DNA of 64,000 bases from Syntrophales bacterium (GTDB lineage: Bacteria; Desulfobacterota; Syntrophia; Syntrophales; PHBD01): assembly GCA_035363115.1 (NCBI GenBank), contig DAOSEM010000001.1, positions 558,001 to 622,000 of the forward strand, in the 5' to 3' direction. This document shows, one piece after another, positions 26,554 to 35,403 of this stretch. The notes under the pieces are model-generated. The model ran no database searches, had not been told where the DNA came from, and saw only the letters and a program-made list of their open reading frames with translations. Made by a program: the position numbers and the translations under genes. Position 1 is the first letter of the stretch. Each line of letters opens with the position of its first letter.

Positions 26554-27570
26554 CTATTGCGATGGCCAGCTGAGCGATGCCTCGAACCTTATCCAGGCAA
26601 GGCGGGCAGTCTCTGCGGATCCCCCGTTCTCCAGCCGGGATTCGGTAATCCGCAACTGCCCCCGGCCAAAGCGGCCGATTTCTTCAATCTCCTCAGGGGT
26701 GGGTGCCCGGCTGGCGCCCGGCCCGTCGATGGTTCTGCCCACGGCCGGGGAGAAGATGAATTCCCTCATCATTCCCGGCGACTGTCCATCCTGTTCGTCC
26801 AGCTTCTGCCTGTCCATGAAATGCCTACTTTCGATGATCCTTGGATTGGGAACGAAGTGAAGCGGAGGAGTCAGGCGTGAAAGATCTTCCGTTCCGCCGG
26901 GATCATGGACTCGGATGGTCCAGCCGGACGGATCCGGCTCCAGGACAAAGCGGAATCCGGGGCCAAAGGTTCGGAGGTAGGTCTTTCCGGATGCCACCTC
27001 ACCGGTGAACCGCTCCTCCTTCCGCACGGCACCAGCCGGGATGCGGTGGAGAGCCGCAGCCAGTCTTTCACGGAACTGACCCAGCGGCACGGACTGACCG
27101 GCTTCCCGGTCCCGCGCGTTGTCCATGTTTCCATGGATTGCGCCCTTCCTCACCTCCAGCCAGTACGTTCCGCAGACGGAGACGGCCAGGCCATGCCCTT
27201 CATAGGCCGGTTTGCTGCCCGGTCCGTTCAGGGCCAGGATCCACTCCGAGCCCGGAGGAAACCGGTCCACTCCGGGTCGGCATAGCATGCCGTTGTCGCC
27301 CCAGATCCGCAGGCGCCGGCTGTGGATGGGTCCGCTCAGGACCTCCAGGACCTCCACGTCCATTGCCAGGTCGATTCCTCTTGCCCGTCCGTGATATCCA
27401 AGCACCCTTGCCCGGATGATCCCCTCGGCCTGAGGAGCCACCGATAGGAACGGACCGCGCCATACACAGCTGCAGGCGGTGGCGTCATGGATGTCCGACC
27501 AGAGCAGGATGGAAAGGATCACCCAGCAGGCCAGGGGGATGCACGTCCTCCACGATACCTTCTTTTCCAT
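26554..27570 (-). CDS. Exported protein with TIMP/NTR-like CSC start, unknown function
   Basis: This 338-residue protein has AAGGAGAT ahead of its ATG and a signal peptide (hydrophobic stretch LACWVILSILLW). The mature end begins close to ATACSCVW. A CxC right after the signal peptide followed by a beta-rich IIRARVLGYHG segment is the pattern of NTR/TIMP-like domains. Further Cys occur in GMLCRPG and VSVCGTYW, so disulfides are likely. The C-terminal half is unassigned and ends with a possible amphipathic helix. The small exported protein gene 21 bp upstream is probably in the same operon. Function unknown. Confidence 0.72.
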   Translation of the reverse strand: MEKKVSWRTCIPLACWVILSILLWSDIHDATACSCVWRGPFLSVAPQAEGIIRARVLGYHGRARGIDLAMDVEVLEVLSGPIHSRRLRIWGDNGMLCRPGVDRFPPGSEWILALNGPGSKPAYEGHGLAVSVCGTYWLEVRKGAIHGNMDNARDREAGQSVPLGQFRERLAAALHRIPAGAVRKEERFTGEVASGKTYLRTFGPGFRFVLEPDPSGWTIRVHDPGGTEDLSRLTPPLHFVPNPRIIESRHFMDRQKLDEQDGQSPGMMREFIFSPAVGRTIDGPGASRAPTPEEIEEIGRFGRGQLRITESRLENGGSAETARLAWIRFEASLSWPSQ

Positions 27571-27591
27571 GGGATCTCCTTTGCACTTCCG

Positions 27592-27930
27592 CTATGGCCC
27601 CAATCGCTCTGGCAGTATCGTTCCATCCATGTAGACCCGCAGCCCGTATTCGCCGCCTATGGCCGGGGATCTCCAAGCCCATTGAAAGTGCCAGTAGTGG
27701 CCGCGCTTCTTGATTCCGCTGTCGTAATGAAGGCTGGCGGATCGGAGGTATTGGCGCGAGAGGTCGATTCTATTTCCGGCAATATACGCCTCTGCGAGGT
27801 CCATGGCACGGCGCAGTTCGAGGGATGGAGCCGGAGAAGTCACGCCGGCCGGGGCAGAGTACGCAGTGAATGGAACAGCGGACGCGAGAAAAGCAACACA
27901 GACAAGCATCGTTCCGATCATTCGTTTCAT
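27592..27930 (-). CDS. Small exported protein, unknown function
   Basis: This 112-residue protein has a clear signal peptide (MKRMIGTMLVCVAFLASAVPFTAYSA). The mature part of about 85 residues includes a helical AMDLAEAYIAGNRIDLSRQY and ends in strands rich in Trp and Tyr (HYWHFQWAW, EYGLRVYMDG). GGAGG stands correctly before the ATG at 27930. The frame is open further upstream, but that extension lacks a start site. The pattern (periplasmic, about 100 residues, Trp-rich end) is like small secreted lipid- or peptide-binding domains, but I do not recognise a family. Confidence 0.68.
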   Translation of the reverse strand: MKRMIGTMLVCVAFLASAVPFTAYSAPAGVTSPAPSLELRRAMDLAEAYIAGNRIDLSRQYLRSASLHYDSGIKKRGHYWHFQWAWRSPAIGGEYGLRVYMDGTILPERLGP

Positions 27931-28257
27931 GGAAATCCTCCATTCGTGACATGCCGACGACCACCCCTCTTCCCGAAACCCGGACATTCCGCAGGTCGTT
28001 GCAATCCATCTTATATTATTAAAGATATGAATACAAACGGGAAGGACAACGGGCGGGACGGGGGGAGCCCACCCTGACAGAATCCGTACCGTCATCCTTC
28101 TGTGTCCACAAAACGCATGCCGTTTCCACGGGACGCAGAAATGAGAGGGGAAGCAGAGAGGGGAAACGTTGTGGACTCAAGAAAGGATTTGACGGCTGGC
28201 TCATAAAGTTCTATTTGGAACTATCCTAAATCAAATTATTTGTAGTAGGCCTGGAGC
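27931..28257. other. Divergent intergenic region between secreted-protein genes and marR
   Basis: This 327-bp region holds the leader of the minus-strand secreted pair, including the AT-rich patch TTATATTATTAAAG near 28010, and the leader of marR. Apart from the marR promoter/dyad near 28189-28222 I see no gene. Confidence 0.4.
28189..28222 (+). promoter_or_regulatory. Candidate marR promoter with dyad
   Basis: TTGACG (28189-28194) and TATTTG (28212-28217) are 17 bases apart. A dyad AGTTC-TATTTG-GAACT (28207-28222) covers the -10. This fits autoregulation by the MarR product. The -10 match is weak. Confidence 0.4.
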
Positions 28258-28722
28258 ATGAAAAGGAATCGACAGGAAAAGAAACCGTTCCCTCGCGAAG
28301 GAGGTTTCCTGATTGCCCGGATTTTTCAGGTATCGGGACGCGTCTTTGCCAGGAAGATGCGGGAGAGGGAACTGACCTGCATTACGCCCGAACAGGGGCG
28401 GATCCTCTTTGCCCTCTGGAGGAGCGACGGCATTGCCATCCAGGAACTGGCTGGCAGAACGTCCCTCAGCAAATCGACTCTGACGGCCATGCTGGACCGC
28501 CTGGAGGAGGGGGGCCACATTGTCCGCGTTCCTTCCCCGGAAGACCGGCGGCGGATTTTGATTCGGTTGACCGAGAAGGACAAGCAGCTCCGGGATACCT
28601 ATATCCGGATCTCTGACGAGATGAGCGATCTGGTTTATCGTGGATTCAGCGACACGGAAATCGAGACGCTTGAAGGGCAACTCAGGAGAATCCTGCAGAA
28701 CCTCGAGGATGCCGAGTCATGA
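28258..28722 (+). CDS. MarR family transcriptional regulator
   Basis: The 154-residue protein has the MarR winged helix: EQGRILFALWRSDGIAIQELA, then recognition helix SKSTLTAMLDRLEEGG, then the wing VPSPEDRRRILIRLTEKG-like segment (actual residues PEDRRRILIRLTEKDK). MarR dimers usually repress nearby genes until a small ligand binds. The amidohydrolase gene 20 bp downstream is the likely target. Confidence 0.92.
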   Translation: MKRNRQEKKPFPREGGFLIARIFQVSGRVFARKMRERELTCITPEQGRILFALWRSDGIAIQELAGRTSLSKSTLTAMLDRLEEGGHIVRVPSPEDRRRILIRLTEKDKQLRDTYIRISDEMSDLVYRGFSDTEIETLEGQLRRILQNLEDAES

Positions 28723-28741
28723 CAAAGACGGAGGAAACACC

Positions 28742-29563
28742 GTGAACGAGAGAACCGCGATCGATGTCTGGATGCAGCACCCGACTCTGCGCTTCATCAA
28801 CCATCCCATGTTCGAGTCCCTCAGACGCTGGACCGGCATGGAGACGCTGACGGAAGAGATTCCACTTGAATTTACCATTGCAGCCATGGACCAGGGCGGG
28901 GTGGAAAAGGGGCTCGTATCCGCCTGGTGCGGACCCCGGGGTGAACTGATCTCCAACGACGAAGTGGCGGGATTCGTCCGCCGCTTCCCCGACCGTCTTA
29001 TCGGCATTGCAACGGCGGATCTCTACCGGCCGATGGCGGCTGTACGGGAACTCCGGCGCTGCGTCCGTGAACTCGGCTTCCGCGGACTCCGCATCGTCCA
29101 ATGGTTGTGGGATCTGCCGGTTACGGACCGTCGATACTATCCTCTCTTTGCGGAATGCATAGATCTGGGTATTCCCGTCTGCCTGCAGGTCGGACACACG
29201 GGGCCCCTGTGCCCCTCCGAGCCTGGGCGGCCCATTCCCTATATCGATGTGGCCGCCATCGAATTTCCCGAGTTAACGATGGTCTGCGGACACATCGGTT
29301 ATCCCTGGACGCAGGAGATGATTGCCGTGGCCACCAAGCATCCCAACGTCTTCATTGACACCTCGGCCTACACGGCCAGGCGGTATCCGCAGGAACTGGT
29401 CGCTTTCATGAAGACGAACGGAAAGAGGAAGGTCCTCTTCGGCACCAATTACCCCATGATCACTCCTCGGAAATGTCTTGCAGAACTTGATTCCCTCGGA
29501 CTTGACGAGGAAGCGGAAAGCTTGTTTCTTCATGGAAACGCCCGGCGGATCTTTGGATTGTAA
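28742..29563 (+). CDS. Amidohydrolase family 2 (TIM-barrel metal-dependent hydrolase)
   Basis: The GTG start at 28742 has GGAGGA seven bases upstream and gives 273 residues. Visible signatures are FPDRLIGIATADLY, ELGFRGLRIVQWLW, the His in LQVGHTGP, CGHIGYPW, NVFIDTSAY and FGTNYPM near the end (the barrel Asp/Asn position is N rather than D). The initial HxH metal motif is absent. The N-terminus reads DVWMQHP, so it may bind metal differently from ACMSD-like enzymes. The gene is probably under control of the adjacent MarR protein. Substrate unknown. Confidence 0.82.
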   Translation: MNERTAIDVWMQHPTLRFINHPMFESLRRWTGMETLTEEIPLEFTIAAMDQGGVEKGLVSAWCGPRGELISNDEVAGFVRRFPDRLIGIATADLYRPMAAVRELRRCVRELGFRGLRIVQWLWDLPVTDRRYYPLFAECIDLGIPVCLQVGHTGPLCPSEPGRPIPYIDVAAIEFPELTMVCGHIGYPWTQEMIAVATKHPNVFIDTSAYTARRYPQELVAFMKTNGKRKVLFGTNYPMITPRKCLAELDSLGLDEEAESLFLHGNARRIFGL

Positions 29564-29954
29564 CCGTCGGAGGCAAAGTCAGGGTGAAGCAATCGGTATT
29601 CAAACTGCCCCAGCCGGGTGTTAACAGGCCTGCACGGCGTACCGCCAGCTACTCCCTATTTCTCATTTATTTTATTGCTTGCAGTTTTCTCCCTGCCGGT
29701 ATATGAGCACACCAGTCTCCCCATTTCCCCGACATTCAACAAACGCAGCCGCTACCTATGAACATGGGTCGTAGCGAGTGCATCTTTCATATCCAACAGA
29801 CAAATCAGGAACTACCTGCAAGTTCTCCCTTGTATTTCGGTATTCAAGTCTGCTCTCACGGACTCTTCCGGTGTGGGGTTGTTGACATGCAGGATTCTGG
29901 CTCTGAATGAACGTGCGGCAGCTCGATCCCAACCAATACAACAGGAGCGAAGGC
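29564..29954. other. Intergenic region before PAS-LuxR gene
   Basis: This 391-bp stretch has lower GC than its neighbours and no gene I can support. A possible ATG at 29907 extends the following gene, but the ribosome site AGGAG (29943-29947) favours 29955. No terminator or clear promoter is seen. Confidence 0.35.
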
Positions 29955-31937
29955 ATGCAAAGGAAGGAAAAAAAGACAGGAACAATCAATAAAGTCAAGG
30001 AAGGACGGGACAGGTTCATGGAGCTCATCAACCTCCTCCCCCAGGCGGTGATTGAGATCCAATTTGACGGGACACTTCTGTTTGCCAATTGGCACAGCAG
30101 GAAACTCTTCGGGTACAGCCTCGGTGACGACGTGGTCGGCAAAGTCAATGTCTTCCGGCACGTTATCCCGGAGGATCGCGAAAGAATTGCCGGCAGCATA
30201 GGAAAAATGGCATCCGGTGAGAAAGTGCGCCCCCCTGAGATTACGGCGGTACGCAAAGACGGATCGACCTTTCCAGCCATTGTGTACGCAAATCTGATCA
30301 TCAATTCCGGAATTCCTGCCGGTGTCAGGGTGATCGTCGCCGATGTTTCGGACAAGAAGGAAATCGAGGAGGCGTATAAGGCCCTGGTGGACCACTCTCT
30401 TCAGGGACTTGTCATTGTTCAGGATGGACGTTTCGTCTTCATCAACGATTTTTTCATCCGGAACTCCGGCTTCACAAGAGAGGAAATCCTTTCTCTTCCC
30501 ATTGACGACATGTGGCAGATGATCCATCCCGAGGACCGGGAAATGGTCATGGGCATGCACAGGAATCTGCTGACCGGTGTCGTGACACAGGCGCCTGTGA
30601 TTGAATATCGTGTCTTTGTCAAGGGGCGCGAAGGGCTGGAAATGCGGTGGGTAAGTGACTACGGGACGAGGATCGAATACAGGGGAAGACCCGCCATACA
30701 GACCGCGCTCGTGGACATTACCGAACGGAAGCTGTCGGAAATGGCCATTCAAGAAAGCGAGAGGAGATATCGTGACCTTGCGGAGCTTCTCCCCCAGGGT
30801 GTGTTCGAGGCCGATACGGAAGGACGAATTCTCTATGCCAACCGCAGTACTCTGGATATGTTCGGAATCGTCTCCGGAGATATCGGACAGAACATAACGA
30901 TTGCGGATACCCTGGCGGTGAAGGATCGCGACAGGGCAGAGCGGGGGGTTAGAAGAGTTCTGGCCGGCGAGAAGGTGATGGCGGGAGAATACACCTGTAT
31001 CCGCAAGGACGGTACAACCTTCCCATCCCTGATTCTGGCGAACGCAATCATCAAGGGCGGGAAGCCGGACGGGATCCGCGGTGTCATCGTGGACATCACC
31101 GTACGCAAGGAAATGAACCGAAAGCTGGAGGAATCCGAGGCGCGGTATCGGACTTTGTTCAATTCGACCGGGACGGCAACGGTGCTCAGCGATGAAGATA
31201 TGAGGATCGTCCTGGCCAACCAGAATTTTTACCGCATCAGCGGATATTCGCAGGACACAGAACTGAAATTCACGGATCTGATTCACCCCGATGATCTCGA
31301 ATTCATGGTGGATTGTCACCGCCGGCGAAGAATCGATCCCGGATCCGTCCCGAGAAGCTATGAATTCAGATTCCGGCGGGCGGATGGTTCGGTTCGCAAT
31401 GCATTTCTCACCGTCGGGATGATCCCGGGTACGAAAAGAAGCGTCGCCTCCATTATCGATATCACGGAGCTCAAGCAGACACAGGAAGAGCTTCGGAAAA
31501 AAACGTTCAGCCTGGAAGAAGCGAACTCCGCCCTGCGCGTCCTTTTAAAACAGCGGGACGAAGACAAAGCCGAGCTTGAAAAGAACATTCTGACCAACCT
31601 GAAGGAAGTCGTCCTTCCGTTCCTTGACAAGCTTAAGGTACAGAATCTGAACGCTTCTCAATTGAACATCCTGGCCGTAATCGAAGAGAACCTCAAGGAG
31701 ATCATGTCTCCTTTCCTGAAGAACATCTCGTACAATTATGCGAGATTGACCCCCCGGGAAATCGAGATCCTGCTCCTTGTCAAGGAAGGTCGTTCGACCA
31801 AGGAGATATCGAGGATCATTCATACATCCGAGCGGACGATTGACTTCCAGCGAAACAGCATCAGAAAGAAGCTGGGGATCAGCAACAGCAAGGTCAATCT
31901 CAGGACCTTCATCATGAACAAGGAAGGATCGTTGTAG
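29955..31937 (+). CDS. Multi-PAS sensor with LuxR-type HTH output
   Basis: This 660-residue soluble protein has four PAS/PAC units in tandem (about residues 20-140, 145-260, 265-385, 390-510), each with DG..xxANxxxxxxxG and IxRKDGTTFP-like blocks. A coiled coil follows (about 510-570), then a C-terminal LuxR/GerE helix-turn-helix: LTPREIEILLLVKEG, STKEISRIIHTSERTIDF and IRKKLGISN. No kinase or receiver domain is present, so sensing and DNA binding are on one chain. The signal is unknown. AGGAG seven bases before the ATG at 29955 decides the start. An upstream ATG at 29907 would add 16 residues. Confidence 0.9.
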   Translation: MQRKEKKTGTINKVKEGRDRFMELINLLPQAVIEIQFDGTLLFANWHSRKLFGYSLGDDVVGKVNVFRHVIPEDRERIAGSIGKMASGEKVRPPEITAVRKDGSTFPAIVYANLIINSGIPAGVRVIVADVSDKKEIEEAYKALVDHSLQGLVIVQDGRFVFINDFFIRNSGFTREEILSLPIDDMWQMIHPEDREMVMGMHRNLLTGVVTQAPVIEYRVFVKGREGLEMRWVSDYGTRIEYRGRPAIQTALVDITERKLSEMAIQESERRYRDLAELLPQGVFEADTEGRILYANRSTLDMFGIVSGDIGQNITIADTLAVKDRDRAERGVRRVLAGEKVMAGEYTCIRKDGTTFPSLILANAIIKGGKPDGIRGVIVDITVRKEMNRKLEESEARYRTLFNSTGTATVLSDEDMRIVLANQNFYRISGYSQDTELKFTDLIHPDDLEFMVDCHRRRRIDPGSVPRSYEFRFRRADGSVRNAFLTVGMIPGTKRSVASIIDITELKQTQEELRKKTFSLEEANSALRVLLKQRDEDKAELEKNILTNLKEVVLPFLDKLKVQNLNASQLNILAVIEENLKEIMSPFLKNISYNYARLTPREIEILLLVKEGRSTKEISRIIHTSERTIDFQRNSIRKKLGISNSKVNLRTFIMNKEGSL

Positions 31938-32153
31938 CGAAGAAACCGTTTTCCGTGAACTGACCCATCGCCGGGATTGAACCCTGAACATGATACATCC
32001 TGTAGGTCACGGGACATGAGGTCATTGTCAGGCCGTGTCCGTTGCAGGTTATGCAGCCTTGTGCTGTAGTCACTGCGGCAGATTTCCAAGGCCGTTTTTC
32101 TTATTGAGGAGCGTTCCTTAGGAAAATCAACGTTTCTATATTGTCAGATCCGG

Positions 32154-32191
32154 AGCAGCCCCAATCACGCATGGATGGGGCTGCTTTTTTT
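32154..32191 (+). terminator. Strong rho-independent terminator
   Basis: AGCAGCCCC (32154-32162) pairs perfectly with GGGGCTGCT (32177-32185) around a 14-base loop, followed by a run of seven T. Confidence 0.88.
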
Positions 32192-32496
32192 GTCTCGACG
32201 GGGTTTTCTTTTACCCGTGTGTGACTCCCCCCACAAGATCCCCCTTTCGATTTACCCCGGGAAGCCTGCTGATCTCGAAATTTACGGAACAGTACCTCTG
32301 CCAGAAATAACACTAACATGACAATGGGTTGGGTTGTTGTGCCTAAGGTGTGTAAGCATTACCTATAAGATTATCCGGGATTGTCTAAACGAATATTGGG
32401 TGAAAAATGGGAATCAAAAAGAGCGATCAGAAAACTAAAAAAAACGAAAAAAGGAACAAGCGGTTCATCAAAGAGTGAGTTGGGTTGAGGATCAGT

Positions 32497-32691
32497 ATGA
32501 TGGTGAGAGCAGTTCCAACACAGGAGCCGGCAGTCATGAAATCAAATCCTTCTGAAGAATTTATTGAAACGCCGATCCGTAATTTCCTCGCGAAATGCAG
32601 AATTCGTATATCCGTGAGGAATCTTGTGGAATGTCTCTCTGGTGCATGGATGTCTCTCAGTGTTTCAAATGAATACACTGGAGAGATGTAA
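32497..32691 (+). CDS. Possible small protein, weak support
   Basis: 64 residues from an ATG with GAGG six bases upstream. The product begins MMVRAVPTQEP and has a central basic stretch. No family, signal peptide or membrane segment is evident. It may be chance. Confidence 0.22.
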   Translation: MMVRAVPTQEPAVMKSNPSEEFIETPIRNFLAKCRIRISVRNLVECLSGAWMSLSVSNEYTGEM

Positions 32692-32755
32692 GGTCTCGAA
32701 TATGAGGAGAAATAAAACAATACCATTGGATTCACCAAGGGAAGGAGGTCTAGTC

Positions 32756-33124
32756 ATGATGGATATGGGACAACGTCGAATGATTGAACAGCATGACAAT
32801 GCGAATGCTGTCGGAATGTCTGATCCTGTGAATCGACCGAGCGAGTTTGAAGCCGATCTGGCAGAGTGTGAAAAAGGAGGAGCGACAATGGAAGATCCTA
32901 CAAAGGTCGTTGTTTATGTTGTTGACGGTGTCATTAAAAGTGTTCTCGCGACGAAAACCGTTGATGTATATGTCGTCGAACATGACATTCGGCATGATCA
33001 TGGCCGGCATGGGATAAGCACGGAACTCTATGGTTTGCCCGTTATGTTGAGCAGGCAGAAGAATGTTGTCGCTCCGCGATTGGTCAGAAAGGTTGTCCGG
33101 GCCCATCGAGATGCACATTGTTGA
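32756..33124 (+). CDS. Small hypothetical protein with two possible starts
   Basis: From ATG 32756 (GGAAGGAGG upstream) the product has 122 residues. A second in-frame ATG at 32888 (AAAGGAGGAGCGAC upstream) gives a 78-residue protein beginning MEDPTKVVVYVVDGV. The second form looks like the compact beta-rich small proteins that start with VVVYVxxGVxxxV. The first 44 residues are polar and low in order. Both ribosome sites are good, so two products from one frame are possible. The C-terminus is basic and His-rich (HDIRHDHGRHG). No function can be assigned. It lies between two regulators. Confidence 0.55.
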   Translation: MMDMGQRRMIEQHDNANAVGMSDPVNRPSEFEADLAECEKGGATMEDPTKVVVYVVDGVIKSVLATKTVDVYVVEHDIRHDHGRHGISTELYGLPVMLSRQKNVVAPRLVRKVVRAHRDAHC

Positions 33125-33292
33125 TGTCTATTTGCCGGAGCAAATGTGTCGATTCTGATCGGCTGACCATCACCCACTCGATCGACTCAGGGCTGGGGGC
33201 GAATGAACATTACGGTATCTGGAAGAAGAGCAAACACTTGCCGGATCCTTATCGGTGAAGAGAGGTTGCCAGCTTCTGTTGAGGAGGCATCG

Positions 33293-34780
33293 ATGAGTCG
33301 GAATTGTCCTTCTGCCAATATAGCGATGAATAAATCTGATCATCCTTTTGAAAAATGCAGTGTTCATGAACTGGAAGACATTCTCGAAGCTTCGCATGAC
33401 GGCTTTTTCATAACGGATGGCCAGGGTGATGTTTTAAGGGTGAACAGTGCCTGGGAACGCATCTGTGGTTATTCCCGTACAGACGTCATCGGAAGAAATG
33501 CACAGGAACTGGTGAACGAAAAACTGTATTCGGAATCAGCCGTGATGGCTGCCATCCGTACCCGGAAGCCGATAACGATCCTTCTTGAAATGACCAAAGG
33601 TGGGAAAACCGGCCAGAAAATCATGGCCACTGCCATTCCAATATTTGGTGAAAACGGTGAAATCAAGCGAGTTGTTGCAAACATCCGGGATATAACAGAG
33701 ATACTCTATCTGAAGGAACTTCTTGGGAAAACACAGGAACTGAACACGATCTATGCGGCTGAACTGGAGCAGGTGCGTTTCCAGCAGTTGCTTAATCACG
33801 GTAAGATTATAGCTCGGAGTCACGCTACAAGGAATATTCTGCAAATGGCTATTCAGGTGGCCAAGGTTGATTCAACCGTGTTGATCACCGGCGAGTCCGG
33901 TGTCGGGAAAGAGGTGATCGCGAACACCATTCATCGCCTCAGTCCACGTTCGGAAGGGCCATTAATTAAGATCAACTGCGGCTCCATTCCTGAGAATCTG
34001 CTCGAGACGGAACTGTTCGGATATGAATCGGGAGCTTTTACCGGCGCTCGGAAGCAGGGTAAGCCAGGTCTGTTTGAAATGGCTCAGAAAGGCACACTTT
34101 TTCTTGATGAGATTGGAGACATCACGTTCAATCTGCAGGCAAAACTCCTGAGAGCCCTTCAAGACCATGAGATCATGAGAGTCGGTGGATTGAAACCAGT
34201 ACCGGTGGATGTCCGCATTGTTGCCGCAACCAACAAAGACCTGGAAGAAATGGTCAGGCAGGGTTCCTTCCGCAGCGACCTGTTCTATCGACTGAATGTT
34301 GTATCCATACGGATTCCACCGCTGCGAGAACGTCGAGAAGACATTCCTCTGCTGGCAATCCATTTTGTTGAAAAAATTAATGAAAGGTATTCGTTCAGCA
34401 AGCGTCTTTCTCCCGATGTGATAGACGGATTCCTTATGTATCCATGGCCTGGCAACATCCGGGAGCTGGAAAACGTTACGGAACAGATGATTGTCATGAC
34501 CGAGGAGGACGAAGTCCGGGTCAGTCAGTTGCCGGCCTGTATAAGGAACTATATCGTTCCCGGCAATGAGGGGCGCAGACGCCTGGATCGGATGCCGTTG
34601 AAAGATGCCATTGAACAAACGGAAAGGCAAATTCTGGAACAGGCTCTCAGGAAACACCGGAGCACCAGAAGTGTTGCGCGGGCACTGGCAGTGAATCAGT
34701 CGACGATTGTGAGAAAAATTCAAAAATACGGACTCTCATCCCTGTGTAGAGAGATGGTTGATCAGACGAGCAATGCCTAG
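33293..34780 (+). CDS. PAS-containing sigma-54-dependent transcriptional activator
   Basis: The protein has 495 residues from ATG 33293 (GAGGAGG upstream). An N-terminal PAS domain (about 20-140; ILEASHDGFFITDGQG) is followed by a short linker helix. The AAA+ domain has Walker A GESGVGKE near residue 200, ELFGYESGAFTGA containing the sigma-54 contact loop, Walker B LFLDEIGD, and the R-finger region FRSDLFYRLNV. A C-terminal Fis-type HTH includes AVNQSTIVRKIQKYG. There is no receiver domain, so a ligand or redox signal at the PAS domain probably controls it. A -24/-12 promoter sits downstream before the AOR operon, the likely target. An in-frame ATG at 33203 would add 30 residues. Confidence 0.93.
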   Translation: MSRNCPSANIAMNKSDHPFEKCSVHELEDILEASHDGFFITDGQGDVLRVNSAWERICGYSRTDVIGRNAQELVNEKLYSESAVMAAIRTRKPITILLEMTKGGKTGQKIMATAIPIFGENGEIKRVVANIRDITEILYLKELLGKTQELNTIYAAELEQVRFQQLLNHGKIIARSHATRNILQMAIQVAKVDSTVLITGESGVGKEVIANTIHRLSPRSEGPLIKINCGSIPENLLETELFGYESGAFTGARKQGKPGLFEMAQKGTLFLDEIGDITFNLQAKLLRALQDHEIMRVGGLKPVPVDVRIVAATNKDLEEMVRQGSFRSDLFYRLNVVSIRIPPLRERREDIPLLAIHFVEKINERYSFSKRLSPDVIDGFLMYPWPGNIRELENVTEQMIVMTEEDEVRVSQLPACIRNYIVPGNEGRRRLDRMPLKDAIEQTERQILEQALRKHRSTRSVARALAVNQSTIVRKIQKYGLSSLCREMVDQTSNA

Positions 34781-35063
34781 GATTTGTAGATTTGATCCGG
34801 TGGGTCGTAGATGATCTTTTCTCTATTGTGTTTCTCTGGCTATCTACTATTCGACATACCCAGAATCACGATTCATGGCTTATGATTCAGGCGTCCGTGT
34901 GTCGGAGCATTAATAGTTCTCCAATACAGAGTAGTAATATCAATTAGTTCCTGGCGTTTCTTCTGTATTATCCCATTCCCATTCCTTCCCATTCAAATAT
35001 AAACAGATAGCTTGTCAGCCTGAATATAAAGGGCTTTATTGGCAGATGCGTAAATGAATATCC

Positions 35064-35079
35064 GATGCAATATCGCATC
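35064..35079. promoter_or_regulatory. Upstream activator dyad 1
   Basis: GATGCAATATCGCATC has perfect 5-bp arms (GATGC/GCATC). Its centre is about 180 bp ahead of the -24 element, a usual place for an enhancer bound by a sigma-54 activator. Confidence 0.5.
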
Positions 35080-35143
35080 ATTTAAAATGTGATAATAAAC
35101 ACAAATAGATAACATTGTATCAATTGTTATTATGTCCTCATGC

Positions 35144-35159
35144 GATGTCGTATAGCATC
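35144..35159. promoter_or_regulatory. Upstream activator dyad 2
   Basis: GATGTCGTATAGCATC matches dyad 1 at 12 of 16 positions. Its centre is exactly 80 bp from that of dyad 1 and about 95 bp upstream of the -24 element. Confidence 0.5.
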
Positions 35160-35246
35160 ATCAGTTGTCTTCCTGCCATTGAAATAAACCACTGTTCTTA
35201 TTGGCTTAATCAGGGATCCTCCTTCCTCACAGCGGATGATAATTAG

Positions 35247-35261
35247 TGGCACGGTTCCTGC
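35247..35261 (+). promoter_or_regulatory. Sigma-54 (-24/-12) promoter of the AOR operon
   Basis: TGGCACG-GTTC-CTGC matches the sigma-54 consensus TGGCACG-N4-TTGC at all but one fixed base, with correct GG-to-GC spacing. Transcription would start near 35273, leaving a leader of about 190 bases. Confidence 0.72.
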
Positions 35262-35278
35262 CTGATAGAGAACAGATT

Positions 35279-35403
35279 GGCGGTGTCCCTCGAGTAGGCG
35301 CGTAAAGTTTTTAAACCATTTAGAAATGAAAGGAGGATGGTGAATGGCTGTAGTTATGTCGGCAGGGGAAGCGGTAAAAAATGAAAGATTCGGGGACACC
35401 GCC
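35279..35403 (+). promoter_or_regulatory. Long-range inverted repeat in the AOR leader
   Basis: GGCGGTGTCCC (35279-35289) is perfectly complementary to GGGACACCGCC (35393-35403). The 11-bp stem would begin just after the predicted transcription start and enclose the ribosome site and most of a 28-codon ORF. It could be a structured regulatory leader. A molybdenum- or tungsten-cofactor-sensing RNA is one option, unproven. Confidence 0.45.

Larger units (their letters stand above)
31938..32755. other. Long AT-rich intergenic region with terminator and small ORFs
   Basis: This 818-bp region holds a strong terminator at 32154-32191 and AT-rich sequence after 32300. It also holds a 23-residue very Lys-rich ORF (32407-32478, MGIKKSDQKTKK at its start) with no ribosome site, and a possible 64-residue ORF (32497-32691). 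The terminator stands 217 bp beyond the PAS-LuxR stop, so it may end a separate short transcript. Nothing else is supported. Confidence 0.4.
34781..35246. other. AT-rich regulatory region upstream of the AOR promoter
   Basis: Almost 470 bp without a gene, much lower in GC than the flanks. It contains two related 16-bp dyads described separately. No ORF on either strand has coding character. Confidence 0.5.

Noticed and set aside
29820..29955. ATG 29907 as start of the PAS-LuxR gene
   Set aside because: It has no good ribosome site, while AGGAG stands seven bases before the in-frame ATG at 29955.
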